A stretch of DNA of 64,000 bases from Mycobacterium paraseoulense (GCF_010731655.1 NZ_AP022619.1:2046001-2110000); one strand, 5' to 3'; numbered from the stretch's first letter, positions 44,598 to 55,534 are shown. Notes: generated by a model not told the origin, from the sequence alone. Numbers and translations: made by a program.

Positions 44598-45803
44598 TCA
44601 GCCGCCCTTGGTCCGCGGCACCACCTTGGGCCGCGACTGCACCACGTGGGGGTTCTCCCCGCCGCGGCGCCCCCTCCGGTCGGTCTTGTCCGGCTCGGTG
44701 CCCCGATCGTCCATCGCCATGGCCATGGCCGATGTCGATCCGGCGGGTGAGGACGACGCGGAGGGCGATCCCCCGGCCGCGATCGGGGTGGGTAGCTGGG
44801 TGCCCAACGCCGGCACCGCGAGACTCGTCAGCACTGCCGGCACCGGCATCGACCCCTGCCAGGTCGGCGGCACCGTAATCGCCCCCACGAACCGCGCGGT
44901 GCCCAACCCCGCCGTGGCCACGCCCAGCCCGCCCATCGACTGCAGCCCATGGGCTCCCCCCGCGGGGCCGAGTGGAGCCTCCGCAGCCACGGTGGTGACG
45001 CCGCCAGCCGTCGCCGGCCCGGCGCTGTGGGCCAGCACCATCATCGGCGACATCAGCGCGCTCGCCGGATACATCCCGATCGGCGCGAGCGCGGTCATCG
45101 TCGTCACCGGCATCGACGACAGCAACGACGTCACCGACGAGAGGCCGGGGAAGAACGCCCCCAGCACCGACTGCAGCTCGGAAACGAACGAGGCCCCCAG
45201 CGACGAGAACGCTCCGAAAGCCTGGGAGGCCAGGTCCAGCGGCGCCGTCACCAGGCCCGCCAGTCCACCCAGGGCCACCGGCGGGGCGCTGAACGCCGGC
45301 AACGTCGCCGCCACCGTCTGCGCCCCGACGTGATAGCCCACCATCGCGGCCACGTCCTGGGCCCACATCTCCATGTACTCGATTTCGGTCATCGCGATCG
45401 CCGGGGTGTTCTGACCGAAGAAGTTCGTCGCGATCAGCATGAGCAACCGGAGGCGGTTGGCGATCACCTCCGGGGTGGGCACCGTCGCCATGAACGCCGC
45501 CTCGTAGGCCGTCGCCGCCGCCGTCGCCTGGGCGGCCGCCATCTCGGCCTGCCCGGCCGCCGAGATCAGCCACTGCAGATACGGCGTCGACGCCGCCACC
45601 ATCGCCGCCGACGAGGGACCCATCCACGGACCGGCGGCCACTCCCGTCACAACTGACTCAAACGACGCGGCAGCGGCCGCCAAGTCCGCGGCCAGCGCCT
45701 CCCAGGCCGAGGCCGCCGACAACAATGAGCCGGGCCCGGCGCCGCCATACATCAGGGCAGAGTTGATCTCGGGGGGGAAGAAAAGAAAAGCTGGAATCAT
45801 CAC
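44598..45803 (-). CDS. PPE-family protein
   Basis: A protein of 401 residues. The N-terminal PPE domain (about 1-180) starts MMIPAFLFFPPEINSALMYG, with the Pro-Pro-Glu motif at about 10-12 and the helix WQGPSS-like equivalent GPWMGPSSAAM. The middle is Ala/Gly/Ser/Leu-rich. RFVGAITVPPTWQG near residue 305 is an SVP-like motif (TVPPTW for SVPxxW). The C-terminal tail is charged (DKTDRRGRRGGENPHVV). PPE proteins are exported by type VII systems with PE partners. No PE gene is adjacent, so it is an orphan PPE. The 215-nt region upstream contains an AT-rich stretch. Confidence 0.88.
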   Translation of the reverse strand: MMIPAFLFFPPEINSALMYGGAGPGSLLSAASAWEALAADLAAAAASFESVVTGVAAGPWMGPSSAAMVAASTPYLQWLISAAGQAEMAAAQATAAATAYEAAFMATVPTPEVIANRLRLLMLIATNFFGQNTPAIAMTEIEYMEMWAQDVAAMVGYHVGAQTVAATLPAFSAPPVALGGLAGLVTAPLDLASQAFGAFSSLGASFVSELQSVLGAFFPGLSSVTSLLSSMPVTTMTALAPIGMYPASALMSPMMVLAHSAGPATAGGVTTVAAEAPLGPAGGAHGLQSMGGLGVATAGLGTARFVGAITVPPTWQGSMPVPAVLTSLAVPALGTQLPTPIAAGGSPSASSSPAGSTSAMAMAMDDRGTEPDKTDRRGRRGGENPHVVQSRPKVVPRTKGG

Positions 45804-46019
45804 ATCCCCAACCCACCGACCGAGTCAACGGCACCTACACCCACACGAACCGACACCACCCCCGGCGACTAGACACGTGAGGAACACTCGCCTTGAGCCT
45901 AAGCCAATGGGCTACCCGAGAACGGTTTTTTACTAAACGTTTAATTACGTGGCGCCGGGGTGTCCGGGCCGGTCAACCAGGCAAAGTCGGGACGCGGGCG
46001 GGGCCCGTGCCGGTCCCGG
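45804..46019. other. Gap between glyS and the PPE gene with an AT-rich island
   Basis: No ORF is supported here. It is the upstream region of the PPE gene and lies downstream of glyS, both on the minus strand. The stretch 45925-45949 is unusually AT-rich for this chromosome (GGTTTTTTACT then TAAACGTTTA, a perfect 10-bp palindrome at 45934-45943). It may be a promoter or protein-binding element for the PPE gene. Confidence 0.5.
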
Positions 46020-47417
<1,398 letters not shown>

Positions 47418-47504
47418 TCCCTTTCCGGGTTCGAACGGGCGCGTGCGGCGGTCGACCGCCGTGCGCAGAGCATCAGTCATGGTAGCGATCGGCGCCGCGG
47501 TCTT

Positions 47505-47528
47505 TGACATGCGTCATCATGCATGTGA
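47505..47528. promoter_or_regulatory. Candidate SmtB operator
   Basis: TGACATGC (47505-47512), 8 nt, then GCATGTGA (47521-47528) forms an inverted repeat matching at 7 of 8 positions. It lies about 68 nt upstream of smtB in the divergent gap with glyS. ArsR/SmtB regulators bind imperfect palindromes of about this size and autoregulate, so this is a plausible operator for the smtB-zur operon. Confidence 0.45.
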
Positions 47529-47595
47529 CAGTGGAAGTCTGCCGCTCGCGATACCTCCCGGCGGGTTCCCCCACTACCTGGCACTTCTCGAGGTG

Positions 47596-48021
47596 ATGAC
47601 TCTCTCCCATGGCGATGCTCCCCTCTCCGCCGATAGCGACACGGGATCGGCCGTGAGCGTCGTTGCCCACGAGCACGACGAGTCGGCGTCCGGCGGGCAC
47701 CGGGCGGTGGCGGATTACCCCATCCCGCCGCCGCGGGAAATTCTCGACGCGGCGGGCGAGCTGCTGCGCGCGCTGGCCGCTCCCGTGCGGATCGCCATCG
47801 TGCTGCAGCTGCGCGAATCCCACCGCTGCGTACACGAGCTGGTCGACGCGCTCGGCGTGCCCCAGCCACTGGTCAGCCAGCACCTGAAGATTCTCAAGGC
47901 GGCCGGCGTCGTCGCCGGGGAGCGCTCCGGTCGCGAGGTGCTGTACCGGCTCGTCGACCATCACCTGGCGCACATCGTCGTGGACGCCGTCGCCCACGCG
48001 AGCGAGGACGCGCCGCAATGA
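47596..48021 (+). CDS. smtB: ArsR/SmtB-family zinc-responsive repressor
   Basis: A protein of 141 residues from ATG 47596, with GAGGTG directly before it. The winged helix-turn-helix region AGELLRALAAPVRIAIVLQL, then LGVPQPLVSQHLKILKAAGVV, spans about residues 50-110. The C-terminal alpha-5 zinc site is seen as DHHLAHIVVDAVAHASED, with His and Asp ligands. In mycobacteria SmtB (Rv2358) leaves DNA when zinc is bound and allows zur (furB) expression, giving two-tier zinc control. The zur gene follows with a 4-nt ATGA overlap. The N-terminal tail is rich in His, Asp and Glu. Confidence 0.92.
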   Translation: MTLSHGDAPLSADSDTGSAVSVVAHEHDESASGGHRAVADYPIPPPREILDAAGELLRALAAPVRIAIVLQLRESHRCVHELVDALGVPQPLVSQHLKILKAAGVVAGERSGREVLYRLVDHHLAHIVVDAVAHASEDAPQ

Positions 48022-48410
48022 CCGGCGCGAGCGTGCGCTCGACCCGTCAGCGGGCGGCGATCTCCACCCTGATGGACACCCTCGACGACTTCCGCTCGGC
48101 GCAGGAGTTGCACGACGAGCTGCGCCGCCGCGGCGAGAACATCGGGCTGACCACCGTCTACCGCACGCTGCAGTCGATGGCGGCGGCGGGGATGGTCGAC
48201 ACGCTGCGCACCGACACGGGCGAGTCGGTCTACCGCAGATGCTCCGAACACCACCATCACCATCTGGTCTGCCGGGGCTGCGGTTCCACCATCGAAGTGG
48301 GCGACCACGAGGTCGAGGAGTGGGCGGCGCAAGTCGCGGCCAAGCACGGCTATTCCGACGTCAGCCACACCATCGAGATCTTCGGCACGTGTGCACAGTG
48401 CGGGTCCTAG
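48018..48410 (+). CDS. zur: Zinc uptake regulator Zur (FurB)
   Basis: A protein of 130 residues, ATG 48018 overlapping smtB by 4 nt. The Fur fold is clear: DNA-binding helix LTTVYRTLQSMAAAGMVDTL, the metal-site histidine run EHHHHHLVCRGCGSTIEVGDH, and structural zinc cysteines CRGC and CAQC. It represses zinc uptake and ribosomal-protein paralogue genes when zinc is ample. It corresponds to Rv2359. Co-transcription with smtB links zinc excess to production of the uptake repressor. Confidence 0.94.
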   Translation: MTGASVRSTRQRAAISTLMDTLDDFRSAQELHDELRRRGENIGLTTVYRTLQSMAAAGMVDTLRTDTGESVYRRCSEHHHHHLVCRGCGSTIEVGDHEVEEWAAQVAAKHGYSDVSHTIEIFGTCAQCGS

Positions 48411-48469
48411 GTTGACCCGAGCCCGCCGACCGCGGCGCGGCGAAAAAAAGTTCTGAAAAAAGTGTCCGA

Positions 48470-48486
48470 CACGCGCCCGGCGCGTG
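48470..48486. terminator. Possible terminator hairpin downstream of zur
   Basis: CACGCGCC-C-GGCGCGTG has perfect 8-bp arms around one base (about 6 bp of stem with a 5-nt loop). It lies 60 nt after the zur stop and 63 nt before the next gene. No T-tract follows. An operator role cannot be excluded. Confidence 0.35.
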
Positions 48487-48548
48487 CTCCTACCCCTGAG
48501 TGGCCCACGGGCCGATACCAGCAGGAACTCTAGGGAAGTGAGAGCAAC

Positions 48549-49550
48549 ATGCGGAACCACCGATCGCCCCATCTGCGGCCCGTACGCACAGACGAGGCTC
48601 CGTCACTGCAATTTCGCACCATCCATGGCTACCGGCGTGCGTTCCGGGTCGCCGGGTCGGGCCCGGCCCTGCTGCTGATCCACGGCGTCGGCGACAAGTC
48701 CACGGCATGGGAACCTGTCCACGCCAAACTTGCGCGCCGGTTCACCGTCATCGCGCCCGATCTGCTGGGCCACGGGGAGTCGGAGAAACCACGTGCCGAC
48801 TACTCGTTGGCGGCCTTCGCGAACGGCATGCGCGACCTGCTTGCCGCGCTTGACATTGACCGTGTCACCGTGGTCGGGCATTCGTTCGGTGGCGGTGTCG
48901 CAATGCAATTCGCCTATCAGTACCCCCAGCTGGTAGAGCGCATCGTGCTGGTCAGCAGCGGCGGCGTGGCGCAGGAGGTCAGCGTGGCGCTGCGGTTGGC
49001 GGCGATGCCGTTGGGCAGCGAGACCTTGGCGATGCTGCGCATGCCGGGTGTGATGCCGGCGATCCGACTCTTCGGGCGGGCCATGGCTAACGTGCTGGGC
49101 CCCAACAACCTCGGGCACGACGTCGCCGATGTGGTGAATCTGCTCGAGGGCTTCCAGGACGCGCGCGCATTGTCGGCGTTCGCGCGCACCTTGCGTTCGG
49201 TAGTGGACAGGCGCGGCCAATTCGTCACGATGCTGGACCGAAGCTATCTCGCGCAACCCATTCCGGTGCAGGTGATCTGGGGCGAAGACGACTTCGTCAT
49301 CCCGGTAGACCATGCCCGGATAGCCCACGAGGCGATGCCCGGGTCACGCTTAGAGATCTTCGAAAACTCCGGGCACATGCCGTTCAAAGACAACCCCGAT
49401 CGCTTCGTCGAAGTCATCGAGCGGTTCGTCGACGCGACGCGGCCGGCTCAGCACGACCAAGACCTCTTACGCTCGTTGCTGCAGACCCGCGCCGGGGAAG
49501 ACGGCCGGGGATCGGTAGCCGTCGCGCCGACCGAAGCGGCGGTGTCCTAA
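48549..49550 (+). CDS. Alpha/beta hydrolase
   Basis: A protein of 333 residues. The catalytic serine is in VVGHSFGGGVAMQFAYQYPQ, the aspartate probably in VIWGEDDFVIP and the histidine in ENSGHMPFKDNP. The oxyanion-hole motif LLIHGVGDKSTAW is at about residues 42-54. It resembles M. tuberculosis Rv2715 in the first 150 residues (LQFRTIHGYRRAFRVAGSG) and so belongs to that paralogue group of putative hydrolases. The ligand is unknown. It is cytoplasmic and probably monocistronic, separated from zur by 138 nt. Confidence 0.88.
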   Translation: MRNHRSPHLRPVRTDEAPSLQFRTIHGYRRAFRVAGSGPALLLIHGVGDKSTAWEPVHAKLARRFTVIAPDLLGHGESEKPRADYSLAAFANGMRDLLAALDIDRVTVVGHSFGGGVAMQFAYQYPQLVERIVLVSSGGVAQEVSVALRLAAMPLGSETLAMLRMPGVMPAIRLFGRAMANVLGPNNLGHDVADVVNLLEGFQDARALSAFARTLRSVVDRRGQFVTMLDRSYLAQPIPVQVIWGEDDFVIPVDHARIAHEAMPGSRLEIFENSGHMPFKDNPDRFVEVIERFVDATRPAQHDQDLLRSLLQTRAGEDGRGSVAVAPTEAAVS

Positions 49551-49554
49551 AGCC

Positions 49555-49983
49555 CTAACCCGTGAGCGCGCTCCGGATACCGGCACCGGTATCCAGCACC
49601 AGCAGAATCAGCGTGCGCAGGGCGTCGTCGGTGAGGCCGCCGCCGGGAAAGTTATAGCGCAGCATCACGTCGGCGCTTTTGGCCGTGCCCTTGCCCGAAT
49701 TACGTTGCACAGCCTTCTCGTTGATCTTCTCGACGAGCGTGACGCTGCCGAAGTTGCTGTCGCGGGCCTGCCTGGCGACCTGGTCGCCGATCTTCTTGGT
49801 CAGCGGCAGGTCCCAGGCCACGACCTGGGTGAGCGACACCAGGTCGAGGTCGTCGGCGATGTTCACCACCCGCAACGACGCGATGGTCCCGCCGTGGCGC
49901 ACCGTCAGCGCGCCGTCGGGCTCCTCCTGAACCGGGAGGACTTCGCCGAGGACCGACGCCAGGCGTTCCTGCAGTGAGGGCAT
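49555..49983 (-). CDS. Conserved hypothetical protein (Rv2360c-like)
   Basis: A protein of 142 residues, start MPSLQERLASVLGEVLP. No signal peptide or membrane helix is seen. It shows a mixed alpha/beta composition with GGTIASLRVVNIADDLDLVSLTQ in the middle and RYNFPGGGLTDDALRTLILLVLDTG near the end, which look like a compact single domain. It corresponds to Rv2360c. Its start codon abuts the uppS stop, so it is co-transcribed with uppS and recO. I do not recognise a function. Confidence 0.8.
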   Translation of the reverse strand: MPSLQERLASVLGEVLPVQEEPDGALTVRHGGTIASLRVVNIADDLDLVSLTQVVAWDLPLTKKIGDQVARQARDSNFGSVTLVEKINEKAVQRNSGKGTAKSADVMLRYNFPGGGLTDDALRTLILLVLDTGAGIRSALTG

Positions 49984-50877
49984 TCAGGCGCTCCCGAATC
50001 TTCTGTTGCGGGAAGCGTATTCCTCGCAGGCCGCCCATAGGTCGCGGCGGTCGTAGTCGGGCCATAATTTGTCCTGGAAGATGTATTCGGCGTACGCGGC
50101 CTGCCACAGCATGAAATTGCTGGACCGCTGCTCCCCCGAGCTTCGCAGGAAAAGATCCACGTCGGGGATGTCGGGCCGCTGCAGGTGCTGGGCCACCGTC
50201 GCCTCGGTGATGCGCTCCGGGTTCAGCCGGCCGGCGGCGGCCAGGCGCGCAATTTCCTTTGTGGCCTCGGCGATTTCGGCGCGGCCCCCGTAGTTGACGC
50301 AGTAGTTCACGGTGATGACGTCGTTGTCCTTCGTCATCTCCTCCGCGATCGCCAATTCATTGATCACGCTGCGCCACAGGCGTGGACGCGACCCCACCCA
50401 GCGGATCTTGACCCCTATCGTCCTGAGGTTCACGCGGCGCATGCGCACCACATCGCGGTTGAAGCCCATCAGGAAGCGGACTTCCTCCGGGGATCGCTTC
50501 CAATTCTCGGTGGAGAAGGCATAGAGGCTGAGCCACTTGATCCCGATTTCGATAGCACCACAGACGATGTCGATGACCACCGCCTCACCCGCTTTGTGGC
50601 CGTCGGTACGGGTCAGCCCTCGTTGGGTGGCCCACCGGCCGTTGCCGTCCATCACGATCGCCACATGGTTGGGCAATCGATCGGCCGGGATCCGGGGTGC
50701 GGCGGCTTTCGAGACGTGCTGTGGCGGCCGGCACGGCCCACCGTCCGCCGACGGCGGCAGTTCGGGAAAGACGACCGGCCACGTCGTCCGCTCGGGGAAG
50801 ACCGGATAGTCGTCGGGGGCGGGCGGTAGCTGCGGGAAGACGGCGGACGCCCCCCTCCTCTCAGCCTTGCTAGCCAC
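49984..50877 (-). CDS. uppS: Decaprenyl diphosphate synthase (cis-prenyltransferase UppS)
   Basis: A protein of 297 residues from GTG 50877, which overlaps the recO end by 8 nt; this matches the 296-residue M. tuberculosis Rv2361c better than an in-frame start at 50892. It is a cis-prenyltransferase that makes the decaprenyl diphosphate carrier for peptidoglycan, arabinogalactan and mannoside synthesis. The catalytic motif is [14 protein letters not shown], with [13 protein letters not shown] and [15 protein letters not shown] binding the substrates. A roughly 70-residue Pro-rich N-terminal extension, typical of the mycobacterial enzyme, precedes the domain. Confidence 0.94.
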   Translation of the reverse strand: MASKAERRGASAVFPQLPPAPDDYPVFPERTTWPVVFPELPPSADGGPCRPPQHVSKAAAPRIPADRLPNHVAIVMDGNGRWATQRGLTRTDGHKAGEAVVIDIVCGAIEIGIKWLSLYAFSTENWKRSPEEVRFLMGFNRDVVRMRRVNLRTIGVKIRWVGSRPRLWRSVINELAIAEEMTKDNDVITVNYCVNYGGRAEIAEATKEIARLAAAGRLNPERITEATVAQHLQRPDIPDVDLFLRSSGEQRSSNFMLWQAAYAEYIFQDKLWPDYDRRDLWAACEEYASRNRRFGSA

Positions 50878-51661
50878 AGTCCTGCTCGACAAGCGTTGCG
50901 CGTCGTTCGGCGATGGTGCGGTCGGCGTGATACGTCCGTTCCACCAGTGGCAACGTTTTGAGCTGCCGTTCCAGATGCCACTGCAGGTGGGCGGCCACCA
51001 GCCCGCTGACGTAGCTGCGGTGCGATTGCGGGGCCTTGTCGGCGAACTCCCAATCGCCGTCGTGCAGCGCCGACATCAGATCCAGCACGCCCGGCGGCGG
51101 TGTCGTCGAACCGGCCGGACGGCAGTGTGTGCAGACGCTGCCCCCGGCGCCGACGTGAAACGCGCGGTGCGGCCCGGGTGTGGCGCACCGGGCGCACTCG
51201 GTCAGCGCCGGCGCCCATCCGGCGATGCCCATGGCGCGCAGCAGGTAGGCGTCCAGCAGCAGGTCCCGGGACCGGCGGCCGTCGGCCACCGCCCGCAGTG
51301 CGCTCACCGTGAGCCGGTGCAGGTCCGGGGCGGGGGCCCGCTCCTCACCGGCGAGGCGTTCGGCGGTTTCCAGCATCGCGCATCCACAGGTATAGCGGCC
51401 GTAGTCGCTGACGATGTCGGTGGCGAACGCGTCGATCGAGACGACCTGGGTGACGATGTCGAGGTTGCGGCCGGGATGCAGTTGCGCGTCGATGTGCGCG
51501 AACGGCTCCAGCCGCGCCCCGAATTTGCTGCGGGTGCGGCGAACACCCTTTGCCACCGCCCGAACCAGCCCGTGATCGCGGGTGAGCAGGGTGACGATCC
51601 GGTCGGCCTCGCCGAGCTTGTGCTGGCGCAACACCACCGCCCGGTCTCGATACAGCCGCAT
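50870..51661 (-). CDS. recO: DNA repair protein RecO
   Basis: A protein of 263 residues from ATG 51661; the preceding GTG at 51664 is equally possible. RecO mediates RecA loading and strand annealing in RecF-pathway recombination. The N-terminal OB domain begins [20 protein letters not shown]. The C-terminal domain has four cysteines in two pairs, ECARCATPG and VCTHCRPAG, a likely zinc site. It corresponds to Rv2362c. It leads into uppS with a small overlap and lies divergent from amiA2, about 60 nt away. Confidence 0.93.
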   Translation of the reverse strand: MRLYRDRAVVLRQHKLGEADRIVTLLTRDHGLVRAVAKGVRRTRSKFGARLEPFAHIDAQLHPGRNLDIVTQVVSIDAFATDIVSDYGRYTCGCAMLETAERLAGEERAPAPDLHRLTVSALRAVADGRRSRDLLLDAYLLRAMGIAGWAPALTECARCATPGPHRAFHVGAGGSVCTHCRPAGSTTPPPGVLDLMSALHDGDWEFADKAPQSHRSYVSGLVAAHLQWHLERQLKTLPLVERTYHADRTIAERRATLVEQDCG

Positions 51662-51723
51662 CACAATAGTTTTGCACCCCGCCGCGACAATGCTGGTATC
51701 CGCGCCGGTTAGTCTCGTACCCC

Positions 51724-53220
51724 GTGATTGGCGCTTCCGAGTCGAGTACCGGGTCCGTTTCCGGATCCGGCGGCCAGCGTCTGCCCACCCTGACTGACCT
51801 GCTGTATCAGCTGGCGAGTCGCTCGGTGACCTCCGTCACACTGGTGCGGCGCTCCCTGCATGCCATCCACGCGAGCCAGCCGACGTTGAACGCCTTCCGC
51901 GTGGTGCTCACCGAGTCGGCGCTGGCCGCCGCGGCGGCCGCCGATCGCCGGCGGCAGGCCGGCGACACGGCGCCGTTGCTGGGCATCCCGATCGCGGTCA
52001 AGGACGACGTCGACATCGCCGGGGTGCCGACCGCATTCGGCACCGAGGGATATGTCGCGCCCGCCACCCACGACGCCGAGGTGGTTCGCCGCCTGAAGGC
52101 CGCGGGCGCGGTGATCGTGGGCAAGACCAATACCTGCGAACTGGGCCAGTGGCCGTTCACCAGCGGACCCGGATTCGGGCATACCCGCAACCCCTGGTCG
52201 CGCCGGCACACCCCGGGCGGCTCGTCCGGGGGCAGCGCGGCCGCGGTGGCCGCGGGACTGGTCACCGCCGCGATCGGCTCCGACGGCGCCGGCAGCGTCC
52301 GCATCCCCGCCGCGTGGACGCACCTGGTGGGTATCAAGCCGCAGCGTGGCCGCATCTCCACCTGGCCACTGCCCGAGGCGTTCAACGGCATCACGGTCAA
52401 CGGCGTGCTGGCCCGGACGGTGGCCGACGCGGCACTGGTGCTCGACGCCGCGTCGGGCAACGTCGAGGGCGACCGGCACAAGCCGCCCCCGATCACCGCG
52501 TCCGACTATGTCGGTATCGCGCCCGGCCCGCTGAATATCGCGCTGTCAACCCGGTTCCCGTACACCGGTTTTCGGCCCAAGCTGCATCCTGAGATCCTGG
52601 CCGCGACGCGAGCCGTGGCCAGACAGCTCGAGCTGCTCGGGCACACCGTCGTGCCGGGCAACCCCGACTACGGCCTGCGGCTGTCGTGGGACTTCCTCGC
52701 CCGGTCCACCGCCGGGCTGCGGGATTGGGAGGAGCGTCTGGGCGACGGGGTGATCCTGGACCCCCGCACGTTGTCGAACCTGCGCGTGGGTCACGTCCTG
52801 GGTCAGGCGATCCTGCGCACGGCGCGGCGGCACGAAGCCGCCGCCCAGCGGCGGGTGGGTTCGATCTTCGACATCGTCGATGTCGTCCTGGCTCCGACCA
52901 CCGCCCAACCGCCACCGCTGGCGCGCGCCTTCGACCGGTTGAGCGGCTTCGGCACCGATCGCGCGATGGTCGCCGCCTGCCCGGCCACCTTCGCATGGAA
53001 CGTGCTGGGCTGGCCGTCGATCAACGTGCCGGCCGGGTTCACCTCCGAGGGGCTGCCGATCGGTGTGCAGTTGATGGGGCCCGCAAACAGCGAGGGCATG
53101 CTGATCTCGCTGGCCGCCGAACTGGAGGCCGTGTGCGGGTGGTCGACCAAGCAGCCGACGATGTGGTGGAACGCCGAGACGGGCACGCCGCCGGTGGCCG
53201 GCGCCACGCCGTCACGGTGA
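51724..53220 (+). CDS. amiA2: Amidase signature-family amidase (AmiA2)
   Basis: A protein of 498 residues, GTG start at 51724. The catalytic Lys-cisSer-Ser triad is seen as PIAVKDDVDIAG, with GGSSGGSAAAVAAGLVTAAIGSDGAGSVRIPAA carrying both serines across two adjacent segments. The substrate is an amide, possibly an aliphatic or amino-acid amide. It corresponds to Rv2363. The C-terminus has a longer hydrophilic tail than the 484-residue M. tuberculosis protein. The 82-nt gap to era shows nothing I can name. Confidence 0.92.
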   Translation: MIGASESSTGSVSGSGGQRLPTLTDLLYQLASRSVTSVTLVRRSLHAIHASQPTLNAFRVVLTESALAAAAAADRRRQAGDTAPLLGIPIAVKDDVDIAGVPTAFGTEGYVAPATHDAEVVRRLKAAGAVIVGKTNTCELGQWPFTSGPGFGHTRNPWSRRHTPGGSSGGSAAAVAAGLVTAAIGSDGAGSVRIPAAWTHLVGIKPQRGRISTWPLPEAFNGITVNGVLARTVADAALVLDAASGNVEGDRHKPPPITASDYVGIAPGPLNIALSTRFPYTGFRPKLHPEILAATRAVARQLELLGHTVVPGNPDYGLRLSWDFLARSTAGLRDWEERLGDGVILDPRTLSNLRVGHVLGQAILRTARRHEAAAQRRVGSIFDIVDVVLAPTTAQPPPLARAFDRLSGFGTDRAMVAACPATFAWNVLGWPSINVPAGFTSEGLPIGVQLMGPANSEGMLISLAAELEAVCGWSTKQPTMWWNAETGTPPVAGATPSR

Positions 53221-53302
53221 AGCCCCAAGCGGCACAGCGCGGAATGTTGACTTCGCTTGCGGCTTCGGGTTTGCCAATCGCCGTGCAGCACCGCGTGGCG
53301 CG

Positions 53303-54202
53303 TTAAAAGCCCAGCCGACCAAGCTGTTTGGGGTCGCTTTGCCAGTTCTTGGCCACCTTGACGCGCAGCTCGAGGTAGACCTTGGTGCCCAGCAGCTTCT
53401 CGATCTGCCCGCGAGCCGCGGTCCCGACTTCCCGCAGTCGGGCGCCGCCTTTGCCGATGACGATGCCTTTCTGGCTGTCCCGCTCGACGTAGAGGATGGC
53501 GTGCACATCGATCAGGTCGTCGCGGTCCTCCCTCGGGTTGACCTCGTCGATGACCACCGCCAGTGAATGCGGCAGCTCGTCGCGGACGCCCTCGAGGGCT
53601 GCCTCGCGGATGAGCTCGGCCATCAGCGTCTCTTCGGGTTCGTCGGTCAGTTCGCCGTCGGGGTAGTACGCCGGGCCCTCCGGCAGCGCCGCCACGAGCA
53701 CGTCGATCAGAACGTCCACCTGCTCGCCGGTGGTTGCCGACACCGGGACGATTTCGGCCGAACTGCCAACGAGGTCGCTGACGGCGACCAGCTGGGCGGC
53801 CACCCGGTCCCTCGGGACCTTGTCGATCTTGGTGACGATGGCCACCAGCGTCGTTTTCGGTGCGGTCGAACGGATCTGGTCCACGATCCACCTGTCGCCG
53901 GGACCGATCGCCTCGTCGGCCGGGATGCACAAGCCGATCACGTCCACCTCGCCGTAGGTGTCGCGGACCAAGTCGTTGAGGCGCTTGCCCAGCAGGGTGC
54001 GCGGCCGATGCAGGCCGGGTGTGTCGACGAGGATGATCTGGAAGTTGTCCCGGTGCACGATCCCGCGAATGGTGTGCCGGGTGGTCTGGGGCCGCGTCGA
54101 GGTGATCGCCACCTTGGTGCCCACCAGGGCGTTGGTCAGCGTCGACTTGCCGGTGTTCGGCCGGCCGACCAGACAGACGAAGCCGGAACGGAATTCGGTC
54201 AT
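53303..54202 (-). CDS. era: GTPase Era
   Basis: A protein of 299 residues. The G-domain has G1 GRPNTGKS at residues 13-20, G3 DTPGLH, and G4 TKID. The C-terminal KH domain ends with QKGIVIGKGGARLREVG, which binds the 3' end of 16S rRNA during 30S assembly. It corresponds to Rv2364c. In M. tuberculosis a small gene (Rv2365c) lies upstream; here the next gene is the CorC-like protein only 18 nt away. Confidence 0.94.
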   Translation of the reverse strand: MTEFRSGFVCLVGRPNTGKSTLTNALVGTKVAITSTRPQTTRHTIRGIVHRDNFQIILVDTPGLHRPRTLLGKRLNDLVRDTYGEVDVIGLCIPADEAIGPGDRWIVDQIRSTAPKTTLVAIVTKIDKVPRDRVAAQLVAVSDLVGSSAEIVPVSATTGEQVDVLIDVLVAALPEGPAYYPDGELTDEPEETLMAELIREAALEGVRDELPHSLAVVIDEVNPREDRDDLIDVHAILYVERDSQKGIVIGKGGARLREVGTAARGQIEKLLGTKVYLELRVKVAKNWQSDPKQLGRLGF

Positions 54203-54220
54203 GCCCCGGCGTCCCGGCGC

Positions 54221-55534
54221 TCAGCCATGCTCTTCGGCCTCACGGTCGCCGGAGCCGTTGGACTCGGGCTCGGCCGGGCTCAGCAGGACGGTGCCGACCC
54301 GTACCCGCCCCCGATGGTCGGTGCCGCCCTCGGCTTGCAGGCGCAGGCCGTGTGAGACCACCTCGGCACCGGGCAGCGGAACCCGGCCCAATTCCAGCGC
54401 GAGCAGACCGCCGACGGTATCGACGTCGAGATCGTCGTCGAATTCCACGTCGTACAGCTCACCGAGGTCTTCGATCGGCAGCCGCGCCGAAACGCGAAAA
54501 CGCTTGTCGCCCAAGTCTTCGATCGGCGCCGTCTCCGCCTGGTCGTACTCGTCGGCGATCTCGCCGACGATTTCCTCCAGCACGTCCTCGATGCTGACCA
54601 GGCCGGCTATCGCGCCGTACTCGTCGACCAAGAGTGCCATGTGGTTGCGATCGCGCTGCATTTCGCGCAGCAGCGTGTCCAGGGGCTTGGAGTCCGGCAC
54701 GAACACGGCCGGGCGCATCACCTGCGCGACCGTGATGCCCCGACCCCGGTCACCCGAAAGAAAGCTCTGCTGCACAAGGTCTTTGAGGTACACGACCCCG
54801 ACGATGTCGTCGACGTTCTCGCCGATCACCGGGAGCCGGGAATGCCCGCTGCGGACCGCGAGGTTCAACGCCTGACTGGCAAGCTTGTCGCTTTCGATCC
54901 AGATCATCTCGGTGCGCGGCACCATCACCTCGCGGGCCGGGGTGTCGCCGAGTTCGAAGACCGACTCGATCATCCGGCGTTCGTCGGCGGCGACCACGCC
55001 GCGCTGCTGGGCCAGGTCGACGACCTCGCGGAGTTCGATCTCGGATGCGAACGGCCCGTTGCGCAAGCCGCGGCCGGGCGTGAGCGCGTTACCCAGGACC
55101 ACCAGCAACCGGCTGAGCGGCATCAGCAACCACGAAATGAGCCGCAGCGGAACGGCCGTCGCCAACGAGATGGAATACGCATGCTGGCGGCCCAGGGTGC
55201 GCGGGCCGACCCCGATGACGACGAAGCTCATCACCACCATGGTCGCCGCAGCGCCGAACAACGCCCAATTCAGGCCGAAGTTGTCGTAGAGGAACAGCAC
55301 CAGCAGCACGGTCGCGGTGATCTCGCAGGTGATCCGCAGCAGCACGACCAGGTTGATGTAGCGCGGCCGCTCGGCCATCACCTCGGCCAGCGACACGGCG
55401 CCGGGCCGCTCCTCGCGCACCAGTTCCTGGACCCGGGCCAGCGACACCGTGCTGATGGCGGCGTCGATAGCCGCGAACATCCCGCCGATGGCGATCAGCG
55501 CCAGCGCGCCGAGCAGCCAGGACAGGCCGGTCAA
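54221..55534 (-). CDS. CorC/HlyC-type CBS membrane protein
   Basis: A protein of 437 residues from a TTG at 55534, overlapping the upstream stop as TTGA. The N-terminal DUF21/CNNM domain has about three membrane helices (residues 1-150). Two CBS domains follow, with [16 protein letters not shown] and [15 protein letters not shown] marking their starts. The C-terminal CorC_HlyC domain includes [23 protein letters not shown] and [18 protein letters not shown]. The family takes part in magnesium or cobalt export or ion homeostasis. It corresponds to Rv2366c. The position in the ybeY-era cluster is conserved. Confidence 0.92.
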   Translation of the reverse strand: MTGLSWLLGALALIAIGGMFAAIDAAISTVSLARVQELVREERPGAVSLAEVMAERPRYINLVVLLRITCEITATVLLVLFLYDNFGLNWALFGAAATMVVMSFVVIGVGPRTLGRQHAYSISLATAVPLRLISWLLMPLSRLLVVLGNALTPGRGLRNGPFASEIELREVVDLAQQRGVVAADERRMIESVFELGDTPAREVMVPRTEMIWIESDKLASQALNLAVRSGHSRLPVIGENVDDIVGVVYLKDLVQQSFLSGDRGRGITVAQVMRPAVFVPDSKPLDTLLREMQRDRNHMALLVDEYGAIAGLVSIEDVLEEIVGEIADEYDQAETAPIEDLGDKRFRVSARLPIEDLGELYDVEFDDDLDVDTVGGLLALELGRVPLPGAEVVSHGLRLQAEGGTDHRGRVRVGTVLLSPAEPESNGSGDREAEEHG

